Counted from the stretch's first letter, positions 1-5,705 are shown. The stretch is DNA of 12,736 nt from RGIG7332 sp045580305 (GCA_045580305.1 JAZNNQ010000015.1:1-12736); one strand, 5' to 3'. Notes: generated from the letters alone by a model not told the origin. Numbers and translations are program-made.

Positions 1-171
1 ATAGGTGGTGCCGCTTCTCCAATAACCTCGCGAAAATGCGGAATGGTAGCTCGTGCGGCTTCCGCTGTACTGGAAGGCATTCCAAAAACTGTCGTATTCA
101 GCCTTTTTGCCCGCTTCATACACCTTGGGTACATTCTCCGCTACCGTGGTGAGTTTCTCAGCTATACTCAT
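1..171 (-). CDS. Phage-associated hypothetical protein, N-terminal 57 residues (runs off window)
   Basis: Reading frame open from the ATG at 171 to the window edge; the 3' part lies outside. The translation opens MSIAEKLTTVAENVPKVYEA and continues with an AGKKAEYDSFW segment and an aromatic/Ser-rich stretch. From memory of the family, this N-terminus is common in clostridial prophage structural or accessory proteins placed just after tail-fibre-like genes, often with leucine-rich repeats or a tail-associated C-terminus. Its start overlaps the TGA of the preceding gene by four bases (ATGA at 171-168), so translation is probably coupled. The missing C-terminus is what would tell whether it is an LRR surface protein or a tail protein. 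The phage association is inference from the opening residues and the neighbour. Confidence 0.7.
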   Translation of the reverse strand, partial: MSIAEKLTTVAENVPKVYEAGKKAEYDSFWNAFQYSGSRTSYHSAFSRGYWRSGTTY

Positions 172-1121
172 GCCGCATCACCCCCGATCAAAGATGCCTG
201 AATGGCAAGGATGCTATCAAGTGCGGTTTCAATATCGCCGACAATTTCGGTTACACCGATATTGTTTCGCACTGTGAGTTTCGTCATATCGTCAAGCACT
301 ATACCTGCCGCGGTCAGGTCAACTAAGTTGCCCTCGTGATATACCATTTTCCCGTTAAAATTGAGGTCCGCGCCGATTTTAAGAGTGCTTTCCGGCGCGA
401 TATTTACCATAGGACGATAAATTACGACCTCGTCACCGGTGTTGTAAATTTTCGCACCGTCTAAATTGATGGTGCCGATAATATTGGGGTTTTCTTCGCT
501 GAGTTTGCGGATAAGTGCGTCCCTTACCGCTTTTGAAATCGGCTTATCCTCATCTGCTGTGTTATCAACATTGGAAAGCCCGATGTTTTTCCTTACCACG
601 CGCATCTCATCATTTGTGAGCTCGGCCTCGGTCAAATCAAGTTTGGGATGAGTAAGAGTCGTGTATACCTCTCCCTCAGCCTCCTTTTCTTCAATATATT
701 CACTACCATAGCTGACGGTGAGTTTTCCGTCAAAATCCATGGCAAGGGAAGCACAGATACCGGTAGCGTCGGAAATTTTGATCTCAGCCTTATCTCCGTA
801 TTCGGCGGGCAAAATCTTTACCATTCCCTCACCATTATCTGTGGATACCTCAAGGCTTCCTATCACCTCGGCGTTTTCCTTGTCCGCCTTAAGGTCAAGT
901 TCGCGCTGGACATTTCCCTCGGCACTTCCGATCTGTGCGGCACCGGTCTGGGCGATAAGCTCTGTGATAATTCCGTTTATTGCGGATTTTAGCTCCTTAT
1001 CTCCCCTGCCGTCAAACATCGCCTTAAGCTCCTCCGGGCCAATACCGTCGTCCGACGGATAATCCGATAAGCTTTTGATGTTATCCCGGTAACTTGTTAT
1101 TTTCTTCTCTTCAAGTGACAT
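168..1121 (-). CDS. Phage tail-fibre-like structural protein, 317 aa
   Basis: The clearest mark is NIGLSNVDNTADEDKPIS at residues 179-196, the 'NVDNT(s/a)DxDKPVS' signature widespread in phage tail fibres and tailocin fibres. Near residues 256-265 there is a 'FNGKMVYHEGN' block, and the C-terminus (about 294-317) has the 'VGDIETALDSILAIQ' helix seen in many Clostridia prophage proteins. The N-terminal part (about 1-80) is charged and helical, perhaps an attachment region. Start choice: an earlier in-frame ATG at 1127 lies one base after AAGGAGG, too close to be used. The ATG at 1121 is seven bases from AGGAGG and is preferred. No other tail, capsid or lysis gene is seen to its right, so it opens its transcription unit. 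A promoter and hairpin lie just upstream. Tail-fibre relationship is fairly sure; whether it belongs to a complete prophage cannot be decided here. Confidence 0.8.
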   Translation of the reverse strand: MSLEEKKITSYRDNIKSLSDYPSDDGIGPEELKAMFDGRGDKELKSAINGIITELIAQTGAAQIGSAEGNVQRELDLKADKENAEVIGSLEVSTDNGEGMVKILPAEYGDKAEIKISDATGICASLAMDFDGKLTVSYGSEYIEEKEAEGEVYTTLTHPKLDLTEAELTNDEMRVVRKNIGLSNVDNTADEDKPISKAVRDALIRKLSEENPNIIGTINLDGAKIYNTGDEVVIYRPMVNIAPESTLKIGADLNFNGKMVYHEGNLVDLTAAGIVLDDMTKLTVRNNIGVTEIVGDIETALDSILAIQASLIGGDAA

Positions 1122-1170
1122 TGACATTCCTCCTTTTTGTTATTAAATACGCAACTTAAAGAATAAAAAA

Positions 1171-1219
1171 TATGTAATCCACAGTCAGGCGAAGGCGCGT
1201 GCCTGACTGTGATTACATA
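1171..1219 (-). terminator. Long hairpin with U-tract at the 5' end of the tail-gene transcript (early terminator/attenuator)
   Basis: Left arm 1171-1190 and right arm 1201-1219 are complementary over 19 pairs with a single bulged C and a 10-nt loop (1191-1200). Read on the minus strand the stem is followed by ATTTTTTATTC, a usable U-tract. It could end transcription from the upstream lipoprotein operon, whose stop is 69 bp away. It also starts almost exactly at the expected +1 of the promoter at 1223-1251, so it could equally be an attenuator or a stabilising 5' stem for the tail-gene mRNA. Structure is directly visible; role is inference. Confidence 0.75.
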
Positions 1220-1222
1220 CTT

Positions 1223-1251
1223 ATTGTACCATATTGATTTTTAAAATGCAA
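1223..1251 (-). promoter_or_regulatory. Sigma-A-type promoter for the tail-like module
   Basis: On the minus strand, TTGCAT (1251-1246), a 17-bp spacer and TACAAT (1228-1223). Seven bases after the -10 lies G1216, the first paired region of the hairpin at 1171-1219. The tail-fibre-like start codon is about 95 bp further on. Confidence 0.6.
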
Positions 1252-1287
1252 TACCTTTTTCAAAAAAAGTTTCGAAAAAGATAATTT

Positions 1288-1716
1288 TTATTCCAGATCG
1301 ATTATCTTAACAAAATCCTTGCCCTGAAGATTGAATATGGCAGTTCCGTCGGTTGCTACCGCGAATATCTCCGTGGTGTCACCGTTTTTCATCTCATAGG
1401 CGAAGCATTCCTTGCCCTCAAGCTCCTCATTGGCCGTGAAGGTAAAGGTTGCGCCCTTTACCGGATATGCACCCGCAAGCTGTTCACGAAGGAGCATAAT
1501 AAGGGTGTTGTCCAGCATCTGTTGCTCAGGTGTGCGCTCAGGCGCTTCAACTTTGGGCGGTTCAACCTCGGGAGTCTTATCGGGTGTTTTATCGGGTGTT
1601 GCCGGTGTTTCTGTGGTGGGATTTTCCGGCGCATTCACCTTGGGCGGAATGTCGGTCTGCTCTGCCCCGCAGGACACCAGGAGCAGAAGGCACAGAAGGA
1701 GAAGTATCTTCTTCAT
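1288..1716 (-). CDS. Small secreted lipoprotein with proline-rich linker, 142 aa, unknown function
   Basis: Begins MKKILLLLCLLLLVSCGAEQ: two lysines, a hydrophobic core and the lipobox LVSC with Cys16 as the predicted lipidated residue, so the mature protein should be tethered to the outer face of the membrane. Residues about 22-64 form a Pro/Thr/Glu/Lys-rich linker with short repeats (TPDKTPDKTPE). The folded part, about 65-142, has alternating charged and beta-like segments (GKECFAYEMK, TEIFAVATDGTAIFNLQG). It resembles small extracytoplasmic lipoprotein domains but I cannot assign a family. Start chosen at 1716 because the signal peptide begins there; an upstream in-frame extension lies inside the previous gene. 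The start is one base after that gene's TAA, so it is probably the last gene of the isomerase operon. Lipoprotein nature is sure; function is not known. Confidence 0.85.
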   Translation of the reverse strand: MKKILLLLCLLLLVSCGAEQTDIPPKVNAPENPTTETPATPDKTPDKTPEVEPPKVEAPERTPEQQMLDNTLIMLLREQLAGAYPVKGATFTFTANEELEGKECFAYEMKNGDTTEIFAVATDGTAIFNLQGKDFVKIIDLE

Positions 1717-1717
1717 C

Positions 1718-2575
1718 TTACTTTGCCCAGTCACGAAGGATCGGTAAGCACTCGGTAGATGCGGGGATAGCGCCGTCAGAGAAATCAGCGCCACCCGGAA
1801 GCGCGAGCTGCTCCTCAGAAAGTTCCTTCTTCATACGGTAGTGTGTTTCGAGTACCATATAACCGTCGTAATTGTCAGCCTTAAGACGAGCAATAAAGCC
1901 CCTATAGTCAACAAGGCCGGTACCGATCTTTACAGCGTCGATCTTGCCGTCAACGAAGTCTGCGTCCTTGATATGAACATGGACCATAACATCCTTAATA
2001 GCCTCATAGCCATCGGGATACGGCTTCTCGGCACCCTCTACCCAAAGGATGTTGCCCGGGTCAAAGAGGCCCTTGACCTGCGGATGATCTACAGCCTTTA
2101 CAACCTTTGCAACCTTGGTAGCATCACAAGCGAAGAGAGTGGGGTCCATCTCGATAACGAGAGTTATACCGGTACCCTCGATGTGCTTTGCAGCAGCCTT
2201 AAGACGCTCGATAATCTGGGGGAAATATGTATCAAAATCTCTGCCGTGGCTCCAGAAAGTAAAGCCGCGAACAAACTTAGCACCGGTAGCCTGAGCAAGC
2301 TTTACACAGCGGTCTAAGATATTGTACTGCTCTTTGATTTCGTCCTCGTTGTCGATCTCGCACTTGAAGAAAGGTGCGGAGATACCGCAGACCTCAAGGC
2401 CGTAGTTCTTTGCGATTTCAGCAATCTTTGAAACCTCTGCATCGTCTAAAAGGTGAGGACCCTTGCCCCATACGGAGCGAAGTTCGATACCGTTTAAATC
2501 ATATTCCTTTGCAATCTGGCAAGCAATCTCTAAATCCTGAGAAAGCTCGTCTGTGATAATAGCGGTTTTAAGCAT
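1718..2575 (-). CDS. Sugar phosphate isomerase/epimerase-like TIM-barrel protein, 285 aa
   Basis: A member of the xylose-isomerase-like TIM barrel superfamily (AP endonuclease 2 fold). Candidate metal ligands occur in the usual order: Glu31 in GIELRS, Glu142 in VIEMD, Asp172 in FDPGN, His199/His201/Asp204 in HVHIKD and Glu243 in VLETH. Such enzymes isomerise or epimerise keto/aldo sugars, inososes or related acids in the cytoplasm using a divalent metal; the substrate cannot be read from sequence. Start chosen at ATG 2575, with GGAGG eight bases upstream; a TTG at 2590 overlaps that ribosome site. It lies 17 bp after the AraC stop and 1 bp before the lipoprotein. Length is normal for the family. 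Family call is strong; the specific reaction is open. Confidence 0.9.
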   Translation of the reverse strand: MLKTAIITDELSQDLEIACQIAKEYDLNGIELRSVWGKGPHLLDDAEVSKIAEIAKNYGLEVCGISAPFFKCEIDNEDEIKEQYNILDRCVKLAQATGAKFVRGFTFWSHGRDFDTYFPQIIERLKAAAKHIEGTGITLVIEMDPTLFACDATKVAKVVKAVDHPQVKGLFDPGNILWVEGAEKPYPDGYEAIKDVMVHVHIKDADFVDGKIDAVKIGTGLVDYRGFIARLKADNYDGYMVLETHYRMKKELSEEQLALPGGADFSDGAIPASTECLPILRDWAK

Positions 2576-2592
2576 ATTATTTACCTCCAATA

Positions 2593-3489
2593 TTAGTTGT
2601 TTTTATTTCCACGCCGATACTGCATTGGTGAGATACCGGCATAGTTCTTAAAAGTACGGTTAAAATGATTTACATTTTTAAAGCCACATTCAAAGCAGAT
2701 GTCCACTACCCTTTTCGGCGTTTCGCTCAAAAGGCGCATAGCCTCACGAAGCCTGAGCTCATTTAAATACTCAACAAAGGTGCGGTTTGTCATACTTTTG
2801 AACAGGTAGCTGAAGTAAGACTGGGAAAGCATCGCGATACGGGACACCTTCTCAATCGTTATATCCTCGCGGAAGTTTTCATCAATATACGAAATAGCAC
2901 CGGCAATTGCCGTTCTGTGGCGCTCGTAAAGATGCTGTGAGTCGTCCTGAGCGATGTTCTTTGAAAAGGCGCGGCTGACATAAACAAGTAACTGCAGAAC
3001 CGTTGCCTTCATCGCAAGCAGGAAGCTTTCCTGCCGCTCCGAATACTCCTCAAAAAGGGAGTTTAACATATCCTCTACCCTTACCTGTGCCTTGCCTGAT
3101 AGGTTAAGGCGGGGCTTTACCTCGCATTCACTGACCAGAAACGGTTCGATATACGCGAAGTCGAAAACGCCCTCGATCTTCTCCATTGTGCGGTGGCGAC
3201 CAAAGATAAACTCGGGCAAAAACTCAAGCTCGATTATCTCGCAGTCGCAGTTGTCCTTGTCTGCCAGGCCGTGTGGCACGAAGGGCGGAATGATGAATAT
3301 ATCGCCCTTTACCAGATCATATGTGGTTTTATTTATCGTGTGGCGCAAGGAGCCGCGAAGGACATAGTTGATCTGTATGGAGTCGTGCATATGCATAACA
3401 GGTGCACCCTCCCGCAGATCGTACTTGCGGATGTATACAGGCAGATCGTTTTTATTGTCCGCCATTCGGTATATCTTTATCTCGTCCAT
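2593..3489 (-). CDS. AraC-family transcriptional regulator with N-terminal cupin, 298 aa
   Basis: Residues about 20-95 form an AraC-type cupin sensor (HMHDSIQINYVLRGS at 33-47 and GDIFIIPPFVPHG at 62-74, with histidines in the pocket). Residues about 195-293 carry the double helix-turn-helix: helix 1 region ITIEKVSRIAMLSQSYFSYL (210-229) and the classic end VVDICFECGFKNVNHFNRTF (261-280) followed by GISPMQYRR. It probably binds a sugar ligand and activates the operon in which it sits. Only two bases separate it from the preceding isomerase stop and it has no strong ribosome site of its own, so coupling is likely. Being encoded between two isomerases argues that they share its inducer. No operator could be identified with confidence. 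Confidence 0.93.
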   Translation of the reverse strand: MDEIKIYRMADNKNDLPVYIRKYDLREGAPVMHMHDSIQINYVLRGSLRHTINKTTYDLVKGDIFIIPPFVPHGLADKDNCDCEIIELEFLPEFIFGRHRTMEKIEGVFDFAYIEPFLVSECEVKPRLNLSGKAQVRVEDMLNSLFEEYSERQESFLLAMKATVLQLLVYVSRAFSKNIAQDDSQHLYERHRTAIAGAISYIDENFREDITIEKVSRIAMLSQSYFSYLFKSMTNRTFVEYLNELRLREAMRLLSETPKRVVDICFECGFKNVNHFNRTFKNYAGISPMQYRRGNKNN

Positions 3490-3491
3490 AA

Positions 3492-4244
3492 TTATAAACT
3501 AAGAAGAGTCTTCGCGTCGGCAAAGAATTCTTCATCCGTATAGCCGCTTACAAATTCGATTAAAACACAATGGTCGCCCGGGTGGGTCGCAATAGCCTTT
3601 ACATAGTCAGCCCAGAGTTCACCGTTTAACGGCAGTTTTTCAAGTCCGCCCTCGGCATTTCTGCGGTACTGGAAGGCGTGAGCATTTTTAAGTCGGCCGT
3701 AATTTACAACCTTTTTAAGCTCGGGGAGCTGTTCGTCATCAGTGAGTTCTAACGGCTGCTGCCAGTATGTATAGAAATTATCGTGGTCTACCATATTTAA
3801 AAATGCGATATCCGCATCTGCAGAGTCGGTCATAGAGTCGTTGTGATACTCAACCGAGATGGTGATACCCTCTTTCGCCGCCATATCACATACACGGCGG
3901 GCGTCCGCAACAATATTTGCGCGATCCTCATCACTTATTACCGCAGAGGCGATCTTACCCGCCCACACGCGGATGTTGGGCGCACCGAGCGCCTTTGCAG
4001 ACTCGATAAATGGCGCAAAGTCACCGTTGGAGCCTAAGTGATAATAAGAGCCGTAGGAGGGAATTTCAAGTCCTGCGGCCAAGGTTTTCTCACGAACCTC
4101 GTTTGCAAGCTCCACCTCACCCTGGGGCACATGGACATCACTTCCCCACTCAATAACGGAAAGACCCGCTTTTTTTACGATGTCAATTACCTCTTCCACG
4201 CTCTTTTTGCGGAAGCTGACAGACACGATACCCATTTTAATCAT
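3492..4244 (-). CDS. Sugar phosphate isomerase/epimerase-like TIM-barrel protein, 250 aa
   Basis: First gene of the operon and a second xylose-isomerase-like TIM barrel, not closely similar to the one at 1718-2575. Visible landmarks are IEWGSDVHVP (31-40), SYGSYYHLG (64-71), IRVWAG (91-96), VEYHND (131-136), the YWQQP turn (160-164), LKNAHAFQY (185-193) and a terminal LIEFVSGY (228-235). Glu132, His134 and Glu230 are candidate metal/catalytic residues. Such proteins act on ketoses, inositol derivatives or sugar acids in the cytoplasm. Start at ATG 4244 with AAGGTGAAG just upstream; a second ATG three codons on is less favoured. Its promoter at 4276-4304 gives a short leader. Two different isomerase-like barrels in one operon suggest consecutive steps on one unusual sugar, but this is inference. 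Confidence 0.88.
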   Translation of the reverse strand: MIKMGIVSVSFRKKSVEEVIDIVKKAGLSVIEWGSDVHVPQGEVELANEVREKTLAAGLEIPSYGSYYHLGSNGDFAPFIESAKALGAPNIRVWAGKIASAVISDEDRANIVADARRVCDMAAKEGITISVEYHNDSMTDSADADIAFLNMVDHDNFYTYWQQPLELTDDEQLPELKKVVNYGRLKNAHAFQYRRNAEGGLEKLPLNGELWADYVKAIATHPGDHCVLIEFVSGYTDEEFFADAKTLLSL

Positions 4245-4275
4245 AATACTTCACCTTCGATGCAGTGTTTTCTTT

Positions 4276-4304
4276 ATATTAGCACATTTTACTTTATTGG
4301 TCAA
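4276..4304 (-). promoter_or_regulatory. Sigma-A promoter of the isomerase/AraC operon
   Basis: Minus strand TTGACC (4304-4299), 17-bp spacer, TAATAT (4281-4276), about 30 bp before the first start codon. It is back to back with the tRNA promoter; the two -35 boxes are 22 bp apart. Confidence 0.75.
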
Positions 4305-4326
4305 TGACCTCACGACAAAATCCGTG

Positions 4327-4355
4327 TTGACGAAAGATGCTTTTTTTGGTAATAT
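4327..4355 (+). promoter_or_regulatory. Sigma-A promoter of tRNA-Arg
   Basis: TTGACG (4327-4332), 17-bp spacer with a T7 run, TAATAT (4350-4355). The -10 ends 12 bp before the mature tRNA 5' end, as expected for a short 5' leader. Confidence 0.85.
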
Positions 4356-4367
4356 AGACTTGCGCGT

Positions 4368-4444
4368 GCGCCCGTAGCTCAGTTGGATAGAGCGTCAGAC
4401 TCCGACTCTGAAGGCCGTGCGTTCGAATCGCGTCGGGCGCGCCA
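4368..4444 (+). tRNA. tRNA-Arg, anticodon CCG
   Basis: Full cloverleaf, 77 nt with the 3' CCA encoded (4442-4444). The acceptor stem GCGCCCG pairs perfectly with CGGGCGC. The D-arm is GCTC/GAGC. The anticodon stem TCAGA/TCTGA encloses loop CTCCGAC, with anticodon CCG at 4402-4404, reading CGG arginine codons. The variable loop is 5 nt and the T-loop is TTCGAAT. The T-stem has two outer wobble pairs (G4417-U4433 and U4418-G4432) and three Watson-Crick pairs, which is acceptable. It stands alone with its own promoter and terminator. Confidence 0.96.
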
Positions 4445-4490
4445 AAAATCGCGGTATGCAGACAAACAGTTTGTGTACCGCGATTTTTTT
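4445..4490 (+). terminator. Intrinsic terminator after tRNA-Arg
   Basis: Starts right after the CCA. Stem AAAATCGCGGTA pairs with TACCGCGATTTT around a 19-nt loop that itself holds a small ACAAA/TTTGT pairing, then a run of T to 4490. Clear rho-independent terminator. Confidence 0.9.
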
Positions 4491-4686
4491 ACACCTCATC
4501 CGTCAGCTGCGCGGTCCCCCTGTCTCGCTGCGGCTCGGGCACGCTTTGGCTCTGGCGGGGCGATATGGGCATCGCCCCCTACGGAGGCCCCCTTGCCTAA
4601 AGGGGGCTGTCGGTGAAACCGACTGGGGGATTTATGCGGACCGTCGAGGACGCCGGTCCCTACATAGGCTCCCTATGACGAGGGAA
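4491..4686. repeat. Composite of GC-rich hairpin-forming dispersed repeats, non-coding
   Basis: This is the only gene-free stretch in the tRNA-RHH gap and is far more GC-rich than its neighbours. It opens with ACACCTCATCC, also found at 12522-12532, then holds a series of palindromic units: GGGGCGAT/ATCGCCCC (4557-4564 with 4571-4578, followed by CTACGG), GCCCCCTT/AAAGGGGGC (4587-4607), GGACCG/CGGTCC (4638-4643 with 4654-4659, followed by CCTACA) and TCCCT/AGGGA (4670-4685). The unit ending GGGCATCG.CCCCTAC recurs at 9217-9233. Open frames across it have no ribosome site or recognisable protein. This looks like nested MITE/REP-like elements of the kind scattered between genes in gut Clostridia; family identity needs a genome-wide comparison. 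Confidence 0.7.
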
Positions 4687-4697
4687 GCTAAATAAAA

Positions 4698-4724
4698 AAA
4701 GTGGCAGGTTTATCCTACCACTTT
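4698..4724 (-). terminator. Intrinsic terminator of the RHH gene
   Basis: Arms 4698-4708 and 4714-4724 pair over 11 bp with one mismatch around TTTAT. On the minus strand the stem is followed by TTTTTTTATTT. It overlaps the RHH stop codon (4725-4723) and is nearly identical in sequence to the terminator at 5659-5705. Confidence 0.85.
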
Positions 4725-4905
4725 AATTTATTTCAACATCATCTACTGAATTTTCCAAAATTATGTTTATAAGTTCATTTCTAGAACGATTACTCTTCTC
4801 TGACAGTCCGTCAATTTTAGCAAGTGTCCCCTCTTTAATGCGAACGGATATTACCTTATATCCATCCTCACCCTTTTTCTGAATGCGAATTACATTCTTT
4901 GGCAT
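4723..4905 (-). CDS. Ribbon-helix-helix (CopG/Arc-like) DNA-binding protein, 60 aa
   Basis: After a basic N-terminus, YKVISVRIKEGTLAKIDGLS (16-35) fits the RHH beta-strand followed by helix A, and NRSRNELINIILENSV (39-54) fits the turn and helix B. Proteins of this size dimerise and bind short palindromic operators with the strand in the major groove; many are antitoxins or self-repressors. Start chosen at ATG 4905 because AGAGGTG lies six bases upstream; the GTG at 4914 is inside that ribosome site. No toxin gene partner is adjacent on the same strand. Its divergent neighbour is the broken zinc-ribbon gene, with an 11-bp-phased AATATATT array between them that would suit an RHH operator. It is AT-rich compared with most of the window. 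RHH call is strong; its target is inferred. Confidence 0.85.
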   Translation of the reverse strand: MPKNVIRIQKKGEDGYKVISVRIKEGTLAKIDGLSEKSNRSRNELINIILENSVDDVEIN

Positions 4906-4947
4906 TTTTCTCACCTCTCAATATCAGTATATCCACGCTCGCTTCTC

Positions 4948-4983
4948 AATAATATATTATAAATATATTCATAATATATTATT
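4948..4983. promoter_or_regulatory. Triple AATATATT array, candidate RHH operator
   Basis: The 12-bp palindrome ATAATATATTAT occurs at 4949-4960 and again at 4971-4982. Its core AATATATT is present a third time between them, so cores start at 4951, 4962 and 4973, exactly 11 bp apart. The whole block is also a 13-bp perfect inverted repeat around a 10-bp centre. It ends 7 bp before the -35 of the plus-strand promoter and lies upstream of the RHH gene, overlapping a possible weak minus promoter (TATACT at 4931-4926). One-turn spacing fits side-by-side RHH dimers on one face of the helix. Pattern is seen; binding is inference. Confidence 0.6.
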
Positions 4984-4989
4984 TTTGTA

Positions 4990-5018
4990 TTGACTTTCAG
5001 TTTTCCCCGTGATAGAAT
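4990..5018 (+). promoter_or_regulatory. Sigma-A promoter of the zinc-ribbon gene
   Basis: TTGACT (4990-4995), 17-bp spacer, TAGAAT (5013-5018), followed by AAAAGGAGAA at 5031-5040 and ATG at 5046. The signals for expression are intact although the frame is interrupted. Confidence 0.8.
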
Positions 5019-5045
5019 GATAAAAAATCAAAAAGGAGAAGTAAT

Positions 5046-5663
5046 ATGCCAACTAAAACAATTTTATGTAAAAATTGCGGGAAATAAATTGCAAAAAACG
5101 CTGTGATCTGTCCACATTGCGGTACAAAAAATAAAAAACCCATCTTTAAAAGATGGTGGTTTTGGGTAATTATCGTCATATTCGTTACAGCAGTTGCAGG
5201 CGGAAGCGGTAACCCAAACAGCTCCACTCCCCCCTCAAACAACGACAATACAACAAGCACACCTACTGTGCAAACCGAATTTTCCGGCGATTGCGGCATT
5301 TCTGCCCATGCTGAGATGGGACAAGATATAATAGGACAGCCCACTATTACAGTATCAATAACCAATAAAACAAACAAAAACATCAGTGCCATCCAGTTTT
5401 ATGCTGTTCCGATTGATGTTTATGGTGAAGAAATCACAGGGGTATTCGCGCAAAACAAGTTGTCCACTGACGACACCATTGCCGCAGGCAAAAGTGTTTC
5501 GAGAAATTGGCAATTCCTTGAAAAAAGCGTGAAGACCGTCAAACTCTATGTTTATAGTGTATTCTTTAGTGACGGTACTGAGTGGGGCGACAAGGATGCA
5601 ACCAAGCACACCATAATTAAAAATGCATTACCCATTACAGTAGAGGGCGTAAGTGGTAGCTAA
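5046..5663 (+). pseudogene. Zinc-ribbon membrane-anchored protein, interrupted by an in-frame TAA at codon 14
   Basis: The frame starts at ATG 5046 behind AAGGAG and would give 205 residues, but codon 14 (5085-5087) is TAA. On both sides the protein reads as one zinc ribbon: Cys8-x2-Cys11 before the stop and Cys22-x2-Cys25 after it (CKNCGK, stop, IAKNAVICPHCG). A Glu is common at this place in such ribbons, so GAA to TAA is the simplest event. After the ribbon come a basic patch, one membrane segment (about 37-52), a Ser/Thr/Asn/Pro linker (about 55-78) and an extracytoplasmic beta-rich domain (SITNKTNKNISAIQFYAV) resembling FxLYD/Ig-like modules. Restart at GTG 5103 lacks a ribosome site and would lose half the ribbon. 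TAA is used as a normal stop elsewhere, so recoding is unlikely. Recent nonsense mutation or an assembly error are the main explanations. Confidence 0.8.
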
Positions 5664-5705
5664 ATAAAAAAGTGGTAGGCAACGCCTACCACTTTTTTAT
5701 TTAGC
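5659..5705. terminator. Bidirectional terminator, 22-bp perfect stem shared by two convergent genes
   Basis: Positions 5659-5680 and 5684-5705 are perfect reverse complements around the 3-nt loop AAC. The core is AAAAAAGTGGTAGGC / GCCTACCACTTTTTT, so both strands gain a T6 tract. The TAA of the plus-strand gene (5661-5663) and the TAA of thiW (5703-5701) sit symmetrically within the two arms. Confidence 0.92.

Noticed and set aside
1412..1841. Plus-strand frames opposite the lipoprotein and isomerase genes
   Set aside because: Shadows of the proline-rich linker and barrel codons; no start signals and no family features.
4368..4444. tRNA-Arg as an integration site for a mobile element
   Set aside because: No integrase and no second copy of the tRNA 3' end is found elsewhere in the window.
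4383..4695. Open frames over the tRNA and the GC-rich region
   Set aside because: They run through the tRNA or hairpin repeats, have no ribosome site and no recognisable protein motif; their openness is due to GC-rich composition.
5085..5087. Stop-codon reassignment or selenocysteine-type recoding at the TAA
   Set aside because: TAA ends several intact genes in this window (for example at 1718, 3492 and 5701), and selenocysteine uses TGA. No recoding signal is evident.
4723..5663. Toxin-antitoxin pair (RHH plus neighbour)
   Set aside because: The genes are divergent rather than in one operon, and the partner is a zinc-ribbon membrane protein with no toxin features.
4698..5705. Integron attC-like sites flanking the small cassette
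   Set aside because: The flanking repeats are simple terminators; I see no paired core-site motifs (GTTRRRY with its inverse) and no integrase.
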